Shown here in pieces: positions 50,308 through 60,390 of a stretch of DNA of 64,000 nt. The notes beneath the pieces were generated by a model, which did not search any database, was not told the DNA's origin, and saw nothing but the letters and a program-made list of their open reading frames with translations. Position numbers and translations under genes: made by a program. Numbering within the stretch: position 1 is the first letter of the stretch; every line of letters begins with the position of its first letter. Source of the DNA: JAURVT01 sp049059935. Its GTDB lineage: Bacteria; Actinomycetota; Actinomycetes; Propionibacteriales; Nocardioidaceae. The stretch spans positions 1 to 64,000 of the forward strand of contig NZ_JBMGQR010000006.1 in the NCBI RefSeq assembly GCF_049059935.1. Reading direction: 5' to 3'.

Positions 50308-51441
50308 TCAGGCGGGGAGGGAGGCCAGCACCCGCGGCGCGAGCCGCTCGAGCAGCGCCGCGGCGTCGCGCACGCAGACGTCGGGGTCAGGCTCGAGGTC
50401 GGTCAGCGCGTGCACGGCGACGACGCCGAGGCGCCGCGCGTCGTCGTCGGACAGGTCGCGCCGGCCGCACACCGCGACGACGGGCACCCCGGCCGCCGTC
50501 GCGCGGGCGGCCACGCCGGCCGGGGCCTTGCCGCGCAGGGTCTGCTCGTCCAGGGCGCCCTCCCCCACGACGACGAGGTCCGCGCCGACGAGGCGGTCGT
50601 CGAAGCCCACGAGGTCGAGCACCAGGTCGATGCCGGGTGACAGGTCGGCCCCGAGCGCCAGCAGCGCCAGGCCGACGCCGCCGGCCGCACCGGAGCCTGC
50701 GCCGTCGCGGTGGTCCGTCCCGACGGCCCGGGCCAGGACGTCGGCCCAGACGCCAAGCGCGTGGTCGAGCGCGACGACCTGCTCGGCCACCGCACCCTTC
50801 TGCGGCCCGTAGACCGCCGCGGCCCCGTGCGGGCCGAGCAGCGGGTTGTCGACGTCGCACGCGACTGCCAGCTCCACCTCGGCGAACCCCGCCGGCAGGC
50901 CCGACAGGTCGAGCACCCGGGCGTCGCGCAGCCCGTCGCCACCCTCGGGCACCGGTCGTCCGTCACCGTCCCGGACCACCGCCCCCAGACCCACGAGCAG
51001 CCCCGCGCCGCCGTCGGTGGACGCGCTCCCGCCGATGCCGACGAGCACCCTGCGGCACCCGTCGTCGACGGCCCGGCGCACGACCTCGCCGACGCCGCGG
51101 CTCGTGGCAGTCATCGGGGCGGGCACGCCGCCCGGCAGGAGCCCGAGACCGCAGACCGCCGCCATCTCGACCACCGCGACGTCACCGCGGCGTGCGTACG
51201 CCGTGCGCACCGGCTCGCCGGTCGGTCCGGCCGCGGTGGTGGGGACGAGCGTGAATCCTCCGGCCACCGCCGCGTCGAGCGTGCCGTCGCCGCCGTCGGC
51301 CACCGGGACCTCGTCGACCACCAGGTCGGGGCGCGCCGCGCGCAGCCCCCGCCCGAGCGCGGCCGCCACCTCCGGCGCCGTCGACGACCCCTTGAACTTG
51401 TCGGGAGCCAGCAGGACACGAGGCGGACCGTCAGGAGGCAC
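50308..51441 (-). CDS. Glycerate kinase (type 1, GarK/GlxK family)
   Basis: 377 residues. LLAPDKFKGSSTAPEVAAALGRGL at the N-terminus, VADGGDGTLDA, IGGSASTDGGAG and CDVDNPLLGPHGAAAVYGPQKGA are diagnostic; the end has VVVGEGALDEQTLRGKAP. It phosphorylates glycerate. Start GTG 51441; CAGGTT, seven bases upstream, fits the -10 pattern weakly. It is divergent from the ABC-F gene, and its promoter abuts the WhiB7-like element. Confidence 0.9.
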   Translation of the reverse strand: MPPDGPPRVLLAPDKFKGSSTAPEVAAALGRGLRAARPDLVVDEVPVADGGDGTLDAAVAGGFTLVPTTAAGPTGEPVRTAYARRGDVAVVEMAAVCGLGLLPGGVPAPMTATSRGVGEVVRRAVDDGCRRVLVGIGGSASTDGGAGLLVGLGAVVRDGDGRPVPEGGDGLRDARVLDLSGLPAGFAEVELAVACDVDNPLLGPHGAAAVYGPQKGAVAEQVVALDHALGVWADVLARAVGTDHRDGAGSGAAGGVGLALLALGADLSPGIDLVLDLVGFDDRLVGADLVVVGEGALDEQTLRGKAPAGVAARATAAGVPVVAVCGRRDLSDDDARRLGVVAVHALTDLEPDPDVCVRDAAALLERLAPRVLASLPA

Positions 51442-51457
51442 GTACCGAACCTGCCAG

Positions 51458-51494
51458 AAAATCCCTTGGACCACCACGACCCCTGGTCTAGGCT
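51458..51494 (+). promoter_or_regulatory. WhiB7-type promoter of the ABC-F gene
   Basis: AAAAT (51458-51462), three bases, TTGGAC (51466-51471), 17 bases, TAGGCT (51489-51494). An AT-rich block exactly three bases upstream of the -35 hexamer is the recognised site of WhiB7/WblC with sigma-A in mycobacteria and Streptomyces. The block stands out in this GC-rich DNA. Confidence 0.72.
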
Positions 51495-51502
51495 CGGGCG
51501 CG

Positions 51503-51514
51503 ATGAAGATCTGA
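51503..51514 (+). CDS. Three-codon upstream ORF in the ABC-F leader
   Basis: ATG-AAG-ATC-TGA starts two bases after the predicted transcription start, so it is nearly leaderless. The leader then runs 91 bases to the ABC-F start and contains complementary blocks: GGCCCAC near 51524 with GTGGGCC near 51572, and CGGTGGGCCACCG near 51570. Antibiotic-responsive ABC-F genes are often controlled by ribosome-dependent attenuation at such small ORFs. Confidence 0.5.
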   Translation: MKI

Positions 51515-51605
51515 GATCGCCCCGGCCCACGTCCGAGGTCCCTGCCCGCGTCGACGCGCGCAGAGCGACCCGGTGGGCCACCGCACCCGGACCGGGAGCA
51601 CCGCG

Positions 51606-53249
<1,644 letters not shown>

Positions 53250-53253
53250 GGCG

Positions 53254-53799
53254 TCAGCAGGGAGACCGGCGGTCGGCCACGAGCGAGCGCAGCCGGTCGT
53301 CGGGGTCGAGCCGGCCGACGATGGCCGAGCAGGCGTCCCGGAGCTGGCGCACCTGCTCGCGGTCGAGCGGGTCGAGGACGAACGTGCGCACCGCCTCGAC
53401 GTGGCCGGGGGCGGTGGTCACCACCTTGCGCCAGCCGTCCTCGGTGAGGGTCGCGATGGTGGCGCGGCGGTCGGTGGGGCTGGGCGAGCGCTCCACCCAG
53501 CCGCGTCCCTCGAGCTTGGCCACCACGTGCGACAGGCGCGAGAGCGTCGCGCTGGTACCGGTGGCGAGGTCGCTCATCCGCAGCGCGCGGCCGGGGGCCT
53601 CGGACAGCTGCGACAGCACCATGTAGTCGAAGTGGGTGACGCCGGCGTCGCGCTGCAGCTGGGCGTCGAGCGCGGCGGGCAGCAGGTTGGTGAGGAACAC
53701 CAGGTCGAGCCAGGCGGCCCGCTCCTCCTCGTCGAGCCAGCGGGCCTCCGCCGGGTCGGGGTCGACCGCCGCCACCGCGTCCTCCACCTCGTCCTGCAC
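53254..53799 (-). CDS. MarR-family transcriptional regulator
   Basis: 181 residues, winged helix of MarR type: THFDYMVLSQLSEAPGRALRMSDLA, then ATLSRLSHVVAKLEGRGWVERSPSPTDRRATIATLTEDG with the DRR wing. GTG 53799 is exactly six bases after TAGGAT (53811-53806). Its 3' end faces the ABC-F gene four bases away. Ligand and targets unknown. Confidence 0.87.
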   Translation of the reverse strand: MQDEVEDAVAAVDPDPAEARWLDEEERAAWLDLVFLTNLLPAALDAQLQRDAGVTHFDYMVLSQLSEAPGRALRMSDLATGTSATLSRLSHVVAKLEGRGWVERSPSPTDRRATIATLTEDGWRKVVTTAPGHVEAVRTFVLDPLDREQVRQLRDACSAIVGRLDPDDRLRSLVADRRSPC

Positions 53800-53805
53800 C
53801 TCCCC

Positions 53806-53811
53806 ATCCTA
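53806..53811 (-). promoter_or_regulatory. -10 element of the MarR-type gene
   Basis: TAGGAT followed by GGGGAG and the GTG at 53799, predicting transcription from the first base of the start codon. Confidence 0.5.
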
Positions 53812-53824
53812 GGGACGACGCAGA

Positions 53825-53872
53825 AGTTGTCGGTGCCTCACAGGGTCATGGGCCTGTGAGGCACCGACAACT
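53825..53872. repeat. Palindromic terminator of the TGTCGGTGC family, copy 3
   Basis: Perfect 20-bp arms (53825-53844 / 53853-53872) with an 8-base loop. It lies between the upstream side of the MarR gene and the 3' end of the symporter gene. Shares a 20-base core with copy 2 at 43400. Confidence 0.85.
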
Positions 53873-53891
53873 CGGGGGGACGCGGGGGGCG

Positions 53892-55283
53892 TCAGGGGGT
53901 GGCGGCGTCCACCTTGGCCTTGACGCCCTCGGTCACCTCGCCCTGCGGCGAGCCGTGGTCGTCGACCATGGTGCGCTCGTCGAACGGGTCGGCGCCGCTG
54001 AGCGCCCGCTGCAGCTGGTCCTTGTCGATCGAGTGCGTCCAGGTGCCGACGAGCACGGTCGCGACCGCGTTGCCGGCGAAGTTGGTCACCGCGCGGGCCT
54101 CGGACATGAAGCGGTCGATGCCGACGATGAGGCCGACGCCGTCGACCAGGTCGGGGCGGTGCGAGGCCAGGCCACCAGCCAGCGTCGCGAGGCCGGCGCC
54201 GGTGACGCCCGCCGCGCCCTTGGAGGCGATGATCATGAAGACCAGCAGCGAGATCTGCTCGCCGATTGACAACGGGTCGCCCATGGCCGACGCGACGAAC
54301 AGCGAGGCCATCGTCAGGTAGATCGCGGTGCCGTCGAGGTTGAACGAGTACCCGGTGGGGACGACGACGCCGACCGTGGACTTGTCGATGCCCGCGTGCT
54401 CCATCTTGGCGATCAGGCGGGGCAGTGCCGACTCCGACGACGACGTCGAGACGATGAGCAGGAACTCGCGGCCGAGGTACTTGAGCAGCGTGAAGATGTT
54501 GATGCCGGCGACCATCTTGAGGATCGCGCCGAGGATGACGAACACGAAGATGGCGCAGGTGACGTAGAAGCCGATCATGATGACGGCCAGGCTCTTCAGC
54601 GCGTCGACGCCGGTCTCGCCGACGACGCCGGCGATCGCGCCGAAGGCGCCGATCGGAGCGGCCCACATGATCATCGCGAGCACCCGGAACACGACCTTCT
54701 GGACGTGGCCGATGCCGCGCAGGACGGGCTCGCCGGCGCGGCCCATCTTCTGCAGCGCGAAGCCGACGAGCAGCGCGACGAGCAGCGTCTGCAGCACCTC
54801 GCCGGACACCAGGGACGAGACCATCGTGTCCGGGATGATGCCCATCAGGAACTCGACCGTGGTCTTGGACTCCTCCACCTGCCCGGCGCCGGCGTCGGCG
54901 ACCTCGGAGCTGATCTGCAGGCCCTCGCCCGGGTGCAGGATGTTGCCGACGACCAGGCCGATCGCGAGCGCCGCGGTGGACATGGTGACGAAGTAGCCGA
55001 GCGCCAGGCCGCCGACCTTGCCGACCTGCGCGGCGTTGGCCACCGACCCGACGCCGAGGACGATGGTGCAGAAGATGACCGGCGAGATCATCATCTTGAT
55101 CAGGTTGACGAACGTGGTGCCGATCGGCTTGAGCTCGACCGCGAAGGACGGGGCGGCGAAGCCCACCGCGATGCCGGCAAGGACGGCGACGATGACCGCG
55201 ATGTACAGGTAGTGCGTGCGGTCCTTCTTCTTCGGCGGCGCGCCCTGCTCGGCGCTGGGGTCTGGACTGGTGGCGGTGGCCAT
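53892..55283 (-). CDS. Dicarboxylate/amino acid:cation symporter (DctA family)
   Basis: 463 residues, DAACS family. About eight membrane helices plus the two re-entrant loops; motifs LIVSTSSSESALPRLI (serine-rich loop) and VVPTGYSFNLDGTAIYL (NMDGT-type cation and substrate site, here NLDGT). It takes up C4-dicarboxylates or acidic amino acids with protons or sodium. GAGGAG lies five bases before ATG 55283. Divergent from a DcuS/DcuR-type two-component system that probably controls it. Confidence 0.9.
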   Translation of the reverse strand: MATATSPDPSAEQGAPPKKKDRTHYLYIAVIVAVLAGIAVGFAAPSFAVELKPIGTTFVNLIKMMISPVIFCTIVLGVGSVANAAQVGKVGGLALGYFVTMSTAALAIGLVVGNILHPGEGLQISSEVADAGAGQVEESKTTVEFLMGIIPDTMVSSLVSGEVLQTLLVALLVGFALQKMGRAGEPVLRGIGHVQKVVFRVLAMIMWAAPIGAFGAIAGVVGETGVDALKSLAVIMIGFYVTCAIFVFVILGAILKMVAGINIFTLLKYLGREFLLIVSTSSSESALPRLIAKMEHAGIDKSTVGVVVPTGYSFNLDGTAIYLTMASLFVASAMGDPLSIGEQISLLVFMIIASKGAAGVTGAGLATLAGGLASHRPDLVDGVGLIVGIDRFMSEARAVTNFAGNAVATVLVGTWTHSIDKDQLQRALSGADPFDERTMVDDHGSPQGEVTEGVKAKVDAATP

Positions 55284-55358
55284 GGGGGCTCCTCTGCTCG
55301 GCTCCGCGGGTGCGGCTCGCCTCATCGTGGGGCCGCGCTGTGAGCCCGGTCACCTTGT

Positions 55359-55396
55359 GTTCACTGAGTTCACGGGTCGACGACGTGCGGCATGAT
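55359..55396. promoter_or_regulatory. Regulatory region between symporter and two-component genes
   Basis: Direct repeat GTTCAC-TGA-GTTCAC (55359-55364 and 55368-55373) followed by the -10 CATGAT (55391-55396), six bases before the kinase ATG 55403. The repeats are a candidate site for the response regulator of this locus. Confidence 0.4.
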
Positions 55397-55402
55397 GCGC
55401 GC

Positions 55403-56992
55403 ATGCCGACCTGGAGGAGCACCGGGAGCCTCGCGCGCCAGATCCTGGCGCTGCAGGTGGTCGTGGTGCTGCTCGTCGTGGCCGGGGCGACGGCCCTGGC
55501 CTACGTCGACGCCCGCCGCGACGCCGACGACCAGACCGCCCAACGGGCCACCGCCGTGGCGGTGGGGCTGGCCGACTCCCCCACCGTCGCCCAGGCGCTG
55601 ACGACCGCCGACCCCTCGGCGGTCCTGCAGCCCTACGCCGAGCGCCTGCGCCGCGACACCGACACCGACTTCGTGGTCGTGATGGACACCGACCGCGTCC
55701 GGTTCACGCACCCGACGCCGGCCAACATCGGTCGCCGCTTCGTGGGCAACGTGGCACCGGCGCTCGCCGGGCGCACCTTCACCGAGGAGTACGTCGGGAC
55801 GCTCGGACGCTCGGTGCGCGCCGTCACCCCCGTGGAGGTCGACGGCGAGGTGGTGGCGCTGGTGGCGGTGGGCGTCGCCACCGACCGCGTGCAGCAGGAG
55901 GTGCTGGCCCGCCTGCCGGCGATCGTCGTCGCCGGCCTGGCCGTGCTGCTCCTCGGCGTCGTGGGCGCCTGGCTGATCAGCCGTCGCGTGCGACGACAGA
56001 CCCACGGTCTCGGCGGGGCCGAGATCACCCGCATGTACGAGTACTACGACTCGGTGCTGCACGCCGTGCGCGAGGGCATCGTCCTGCTCGACCGGGACGA
56101 CCGCGTGCAGCTCGTCAACGACGAGGCGCGCTCGCTGCTGGGCCTGGACGCCGACCCGCTCGGCACCGGGCTGGACGGCCTCGCGCTCCCCGACGACCTC
56201 GTCCGCACGATGACGGCCGACGCCGGCGCGGAGGACGAGATCCACCTGGTGGGCGAGCGCGTGCTCGTCGTCAACCAGCAGGTGGCCAGCTGGGAGGGCC
56301 GCGCGCTCGGACGCGTCGTCACCCTCCGCGACCACACCCAGCTGCGCCAGGTCGCCGCCGAGCTCGACACCGTCAAGGGACTCACCGAGAGCCTGCGCGC
56401 GCAGAACCACGAGGCGTCCAACCGCCTGCACACCGTCGTGTCGCTGATCGAGACCGGACGGCCGCAGGACGCCGTCGCGTTCGCCACCCGCGAGCTCGAG
56501 CTGGCGCAGCGGCTGACCGACGAGGTGGTCGCCGCCGTCGACGAGCCCGTGCTCGCGGCGCTGCTGCTCGGCAAGACGGCCCAGGCGGCCGAGCGCGGCA
56601 TCGAGCTGCAGATCACCGACGACACCCACGTCAGCGCGGTGGCGATCTCGTCGCGCGAGGTCGTGACCATCCTGGGCAACCTGATCGACAACGCGATGGA
56701 CGCCGTGCACGAGGCCGACCAGCGGGTCGTGGTGGTGCGCGTCGAGTCCGACGACCTCGGCTTCGAGGCCACCGTCGAGGACAGCGGGCCCGGCATCACC
56801 CACGAGTACCGCGAGAAGGCCTTCGAGCGCGGCTGGTCCACCAAGCGTGCCGACGACGGCTCTCGCCGCGGGCTGGGCCTGGCCCTGGTCGGCCAGGCGG
56901 TCAGACGCCACGGCGGGTCGGTCTCGGTGCACGAGAGCGCGCTCGGCGGCGCGCGCTTCGAGGTCTCCATCGAGCTGGCGGCCGCACCGTGA
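55403..56992 (+). CDS. Sensor histidine kinase, DcuS/CitA family
   Basis: 529 residues. Two membrane helices (about 13-35 and 172-193) enclose an extracytoplasmic sensor with family marks TDFVVVMDTDRVRFTHPTP and GRSVRAVTPV. A cytoplasmic PAS domain (about 211-320) follows, then the phospho-acceptor His336 in LRAQNHEASNRLH and an ATPase domain with NLIDNAMDAV, EDSGPGI and GLGLALV. It probably senses a di- or tricarboxylate. Leaderless start predicted. Overlaps the regulator gene as GTGA. Confidence 0.9.
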   Translation: MPTWRSTGSLARQILALQVVVVLLVVAGATALAYVDARRDADDQTAQRATAVAVGLADSPTVAQALTTADPSAVLQPYAERLRRDTDTDFVVVMDTDRVRFTHPTPANIGRRFVGNVAPALAGRTFTEEYVGTLGRSVRAVTPVEVDGEVVALVAVGVATDRVQQEVLARLPAIVVAGLAVLLLGVVGAWLISRRVRRQTHGLGGAEITRMYEYYDSVLHAVREGIVLLDRDDRVQLVNDEARSLLGLDADPLGTGLDGLALPDDLVRTMTADAGAEDEIHLVGERVLVVNQQVASWEGRALGRVVTLRDHTQLRQVAAELDTVKGLTESLRAQNHEASNRLHTVVSLIETGRPQDAVAFATRELELAQRLTDEVVAAVDEPVLAALLLGKTAQAAERGIELQITDDTHVSAVAISSREVVTILGNLIDNAMDAVHEADQRVVVVRVESDDLGFEATVEDSGPGITHEYREKAFERGWSTKRADDGSRRGLGLALVGQAVRRHGGSVSVHESALGGARFEVSIELAAAP

Positions 56993-57672
56993 GCGCCGAG
57001 CTGGCCGTGCTCGTGGTCGAGGACGAGGAGATCGCCGCCCGCGCCCACGCCGACTACGTCGGACGCGTCGACGGCTTCGTCCTGTCCGGGGTGGCGCGCA
57101 CCCGTCAGGAGGCGGTGAGGCACCTGGCCGCCGAGCGGGTCGACGTCGTGCTGCTCGACATGAACCTGCCCGACGGCCACGGCCTCGACATCCTGCGCCA
57201 GCTCCGCGGCAGCGGCTACGCGTGCGACGTCATCGCGGTGACGTCGGCCCGCGACCTCGCCGTCGTCACGCGCGCCGTCGAGCAGGGCGTCGCGTCGTAC
57301 CTGCTCAAGCCGTTCACCTTCGCGGCCTTCCGCGACAAGCTCGAGCGGCTGGCCGCGTTCCGCCGCCAGGTCGCCTCCAGCGGCGACGACCTCGCCCAGC
57401 ACGAGGTGGACGCCATGCTCGGCCTGCTGCGCAACCCGCGCGTCGGCGACGGGCTGCCCAAGGGCCTGACCCGACCCACCCTCGACGCGGTGTCGCGGGC
57501 CGTGCGCGAGGGGGGCGAGCCGATGTCGGCCAGCGAGGTCGCCGAGGCCGTGGGCGCCTCCCGCGTCACGGCCCGTCGCTACCTCGAGCACCTGGTCAGC
57601 ACCGGCTCCCTCACCCGCGGCACCCGGTTCGGCGGGTCGGGCCGACCCGAGGTCGACTACCGACCCGCCTGA
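56989..57672 (+). CDS. Response regulator, CitB/DcuR family
   Basis: 227 residues. Receiver domain with acidic E11-D12, phospho-acceptor Asp57 in VVLLDMNLPDG, Thr/Ser near 85 and Lys107 in SYLLKPF. The C-terminal helix-turn-helix contains MSASEVAEAVGASRVTARRYLEHLV. Partner of the coupled kinase; likely target is the divergent symporter gene. Confidence 0.9.
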   Translation: MSAELAVLVVEDEEIAARAHADYVGRVDGFVLSGVARTRQEAVRHLAAERVDVVLLDMNLPDGHGLDILRQLRGSGYACDVIAVTSARDLAVVTRAVEQGVASYLLKPFTFAAFRDKLERLAAFRRQVASSGDDLAQHEVDAMLGLLRNPRVGDGLPKGLTRPTLDAVSRAVREGGEPMSASEVAEAVGASRVTARRYLEHLVSTGSLTRGTRFGGSGRPEVDYRPA

Positions 57673-57676
57673 CCCG

Positions 57677-59404
57677 TCACGCGCCGAGCGGCACCGACGC
57701 GCCGGGGATGGCGTCGAGCAGGCGCCGGGTGTACTCCTCCTGCGGGTCGTCGAAGACGGCCGCGACGCTCGACTGCTCGACGACACGACCCTCCTGCATC
57801 ACCAGCACGTTGTCGGCGATCTGGCGCACCACCGCGAGGTCGTGGGTGATGAACAGGTAGCTCAGGCCCAGCTCGGCCTGCAGGTCGTTGAGGAGGTTGA
57901 GGATCTGCGCCTGCACGAGCACGTCGAGCGCGGAGACCGCCTCGTCGCAGATGACCACCTCGGGGTCGAGCGCGAGGGCGCGCGCGATCGCGACCCGCTG
58001 ACGCTGCCCGCCGGACAGCTCGTTGGGGTAGCGCGACATCACCGACGCCGGCAGCGACACCTTGCCGAGCAGGTCGCGGATCTTGGCCTCGCGCTCCTTC
58101 GGCGTGCCGATGCCGTGGGTGCGCAGCGGCTCCTCGATCGAGCGGTAGATCGAGTACATCGGGTCGAGCGAGGCGTAGGGGTTCTGGAACACCGGCTGCA
58201 TCTGGCGACGCATGGCGAGCTGGTCGGCCTTGCGCGTCTGCGTGGTGATGTCGACGCCGTCGAACTCGACGCTGCCGGACGTCGGGTCGAGGAGGCCGAG
58301 CACCATGCGCGCCACGGTGGACTTGCCCGAGCCCGACTCCCCCACGATCGCGGTGGTGGTGCCACGGCGCAGCTGGAACGACACGTCGTCGACGGCCGTG
58401 AACTGCACCGACGAGCCGGGACGTCCGCCGCGGATGGAGAACACCTTCGTCAGCTGCTTGGCCTCGACGACGACGCCCGACCCCTCGCCGAACTCGTCGG
58501 GGCGCGTCGCCACCTCCTCGGCGACCTCCTCGGCCGTCTGGACGGCCTGCTCGCGCACCTCGGCGCGGTGCTCGACCGCCGAGAGCCGCTGCGAGGCCAG
58601 CGACGGGGCCGAGCCCACGAGTCGCTTGGTGTAGGCGTGGTGGGGGTCCTGCAGGATCTCCAGCGCCGGGCCGGACTCGACGATGCGGCCGCGGTACATC
58701 ACCACGAGGTGGTCGGCGCGCTCGGCGGCGAGGCCGAGGTCGTGGGTGATGAGCAGGACGGCGACGCCGAGGTCGTCGGTGAGACGGTCGAGGTGGTCCA
58801 GGATCTGCTTCTGGACGGTGACGTCGAGCGCCGAGGTGGGCTCGTCGGCGATGAGCAGCTTGGGTCGTGCGGCCAGGCCGATCGCGATGAGCGCGCGCTG
58901 GCGCATGCCGCCGGAGAACTCGTGCGGGTACTGCTGGGCGCGCCGCTCGGCGTCGGGCAGCCCGGCCTCCTCCAGGAGCTCGACGACCCGCTGGTCGGCC
59001 GCCTTGCCCTTGGCGACGCCGTTGGCGACCAGCGTCTCCTTGATCTGGGCGCCCACCCGCACCAGCGGGTTGAGGTTCGACATCGGGTCCTGCGGCACCA
59101 GGCCGATCGACGATCCGCGCAGCGCCACCACGTCGCCCTTGCGGGCCTTCGCGATGTCGGTGCCCTCGAACAGGATCTGCCCGCCGGTGACGCGGCCCGT
59201 GCCCGGCAGCAGGTCGATGATCGCGTGCGCGGTGGTCGACTTGCCCGAGCCCGACTCGCCGACGATGGCGACCGTCTGGCCGGGGTAGACCACGAGGTCG
59301 GCGCCGATCACGGCGGGGATCACGGTCTTCTTGTCGCTCGCGAACCCGACGTCGAGCCCCTTGAGCTCGAGCAGGGGGCGGTCGGCGGACTGGTCGGCGG
59401 TCAT
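57677..59404 (-). CDS. Dipeptide/oligopeptide ABC transporter ATPase, DppD-DppF fusion
   Basis: 575 residues with two complete peptide-transporter ATPases in one chain. First half: GESGSGKST, FSGGMRQR, LLIADEPTSALD. Second half: GESGSGKST, LSGGQRQR, VVICDEAVSALD, where the usual proline after DE is alanine. A charged linker (about 285-315, rich in E, A, V) joins them. Overlaps the permease gene as ATGA. Last gene of the oppA-oppB-oppC-ATPase operon. Confidence 0.9.
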   Translation of the reverse strand: MTADQSADRPLLELKGLDVGFASDKKTVIPAVIGADLVVYPGQTVAIVGESGSGKSTTAHAIIDLLPGTGRVTGGQILFEGTDIAKARKGDVVALRGSSIGLVPQDPMSNLNPLVRVGAQIKETLVANGVAKGKAADQRVVELLEEAGLPDAERRAQQYPHEFSGGMRQRALIAIGLAARPKLLIADEPTSALDVTVQKQILDHLDRLTDDLGVAVLLITHDLGLAAERADHLVVMYRGRIVESGPALEILQDPHHAYTKRLVGSAPSLASQRLSAVEHRAEVREQAVQTAEEVAEEVATRPDEFGEGSGVVVEAKQLTKVFSIRGGRPGSSVQFTAVDDVSFQLRRGTTTAIVGESGSGKSTVARMVLGLLDPTSGSVEFDGVDITTQTRKADQLAMRRQMQPVFQNPYASLDPMYSIYRSIEEPLRTHGIGTPKEREAKIRDLLGKVSLPASVMSRYPNELSGGQRQRVAIARALALDPEVVICDEAVSALDVLVQAQILNLLNDLQAELGLSYLFITHDLAVVRQIADNVLVMQEGRVVEQSSVAAVFDDPQEEYTRRLLDAIPGASVPLGA

Positions 59405-60390
59405 CGCTTGCGCGCCTTCGGGTCGAGGGCGTCGCGCACGGCGTCGCCGAGGAGGATGAAGCTCAGGACGGTGACGAGCAGGGCACCGGCCGGCCAGAGC
59501 ATGACGCCGATCCGCACGCCCGAGCGCACCTGGGGCTGCGCGGACGCGATGTCGGCACCCCACGACACGACTCCGAAGGGCAGCCCGACGCCCAGGAACG
59601 ACAGCGTCGCCTCGGCCACGATGAACACGCCCAGCGACACCGTCGAGACCACGATCACCGGCGCGAGCGAGTTCGGCACGACGTGGCGCACCAGGTTGCG
59701 CCGGGGCGTGGCCCCGATCGCGCGGGCGGCGTCGATGAACTCCATGTTCTTGGTCTCGAGCACGGCGCCGCGCGTGATGCGCGCGATCTGGGGCCAGCCG
59801 AACAGCGCCAGCACCACCACCACCGACGTCACGCCGGAGAAGAACCCGCGGTCGGGGAACAGGTTGCGGATCACCGACAGGCCCACGAGCGCCGCCAGCA
59901 GCAGCGGGATCGCGTAGAAGATGTCGGAGACGCGCGACAGGACGGCGTCGACCCAGCCGCCGTAGAAGCCCGCGACCGAGCCGACGAGCATGCCGACCAC
60001 GGCCACGACGACCGTGGTGAGCACGCCCACCGCGACGCTCGCGCGCGCCCCGTAGACGGTGCGCGACAGCAGGTCGCAGCCGGCGCGGTCGTAGCCGAGC
60101 GGGTGACCCGGCTCGGCGCCACCGATGATCTTGCCCGGCTGGCAGAACGTGGGGCTCTGGTTGGTGAACAGCCCCGGGAACGCGATCACGACGGCGAGGA
60201 ACGCCAGCAGCGTCGCGGCCACGAGGAAGATCGGGTTGCGCCGCAGCTGCTTCCACGCCTCCTTCCACTGGCTCTCCGGCGGAGCCGTGGTGTCGAGCAC
60301 GCCGACCTCGTGCAGCGGGGTCTCGGCGGCGTCGGCCACCCGGCGCTCCTGGCCGGGGCGGGGAGCAGGACGCGACGTGGGCTCAGGCAT
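59401..60390 (-). CDS. Oligopeptide ABC transporter permease, OppC/DppC type
   Basis: 329 residues. A long cytoplasmic N-terminus, OppC-specific first helix (NPIFLVAATLLAFLAVVIAFPGLF), then five more helices in the permease domain with the coupling motif RAIGATPRRNLVRHVVPNSLAP. Overlaps oppB by 8 bp. Confidence 0.9.
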   Translation of the reverse strand: MPEPTSRPAPRPGQERRVADAAETPLHEVGVLDTTAPPESQWKEAWKQLRRNPIFLVAATLLAFLAVVIAFPGLFTNQSPTFCQPGKIIGGAEPGHPLGYDRAGCDLLSRTVYGARASVAVGVLTTVVVAVVGMLVGSVAGFYGGWVDAVLSRVSDIFYAIPLLLAALVGLSVIRNLFPDRGFFSGVTSVVVVLALFGWPQIARITRGAVLETKNMEFIDAARAIGATPRRNLVRHVVPNSLAPVIVVSTVSLGVFIVAEATLSFLGVGLPFGVVSWGADIASAQPQVRSGVRIGVMLWPAGALLVTVLSFILLGDAVRDALDPKARKR

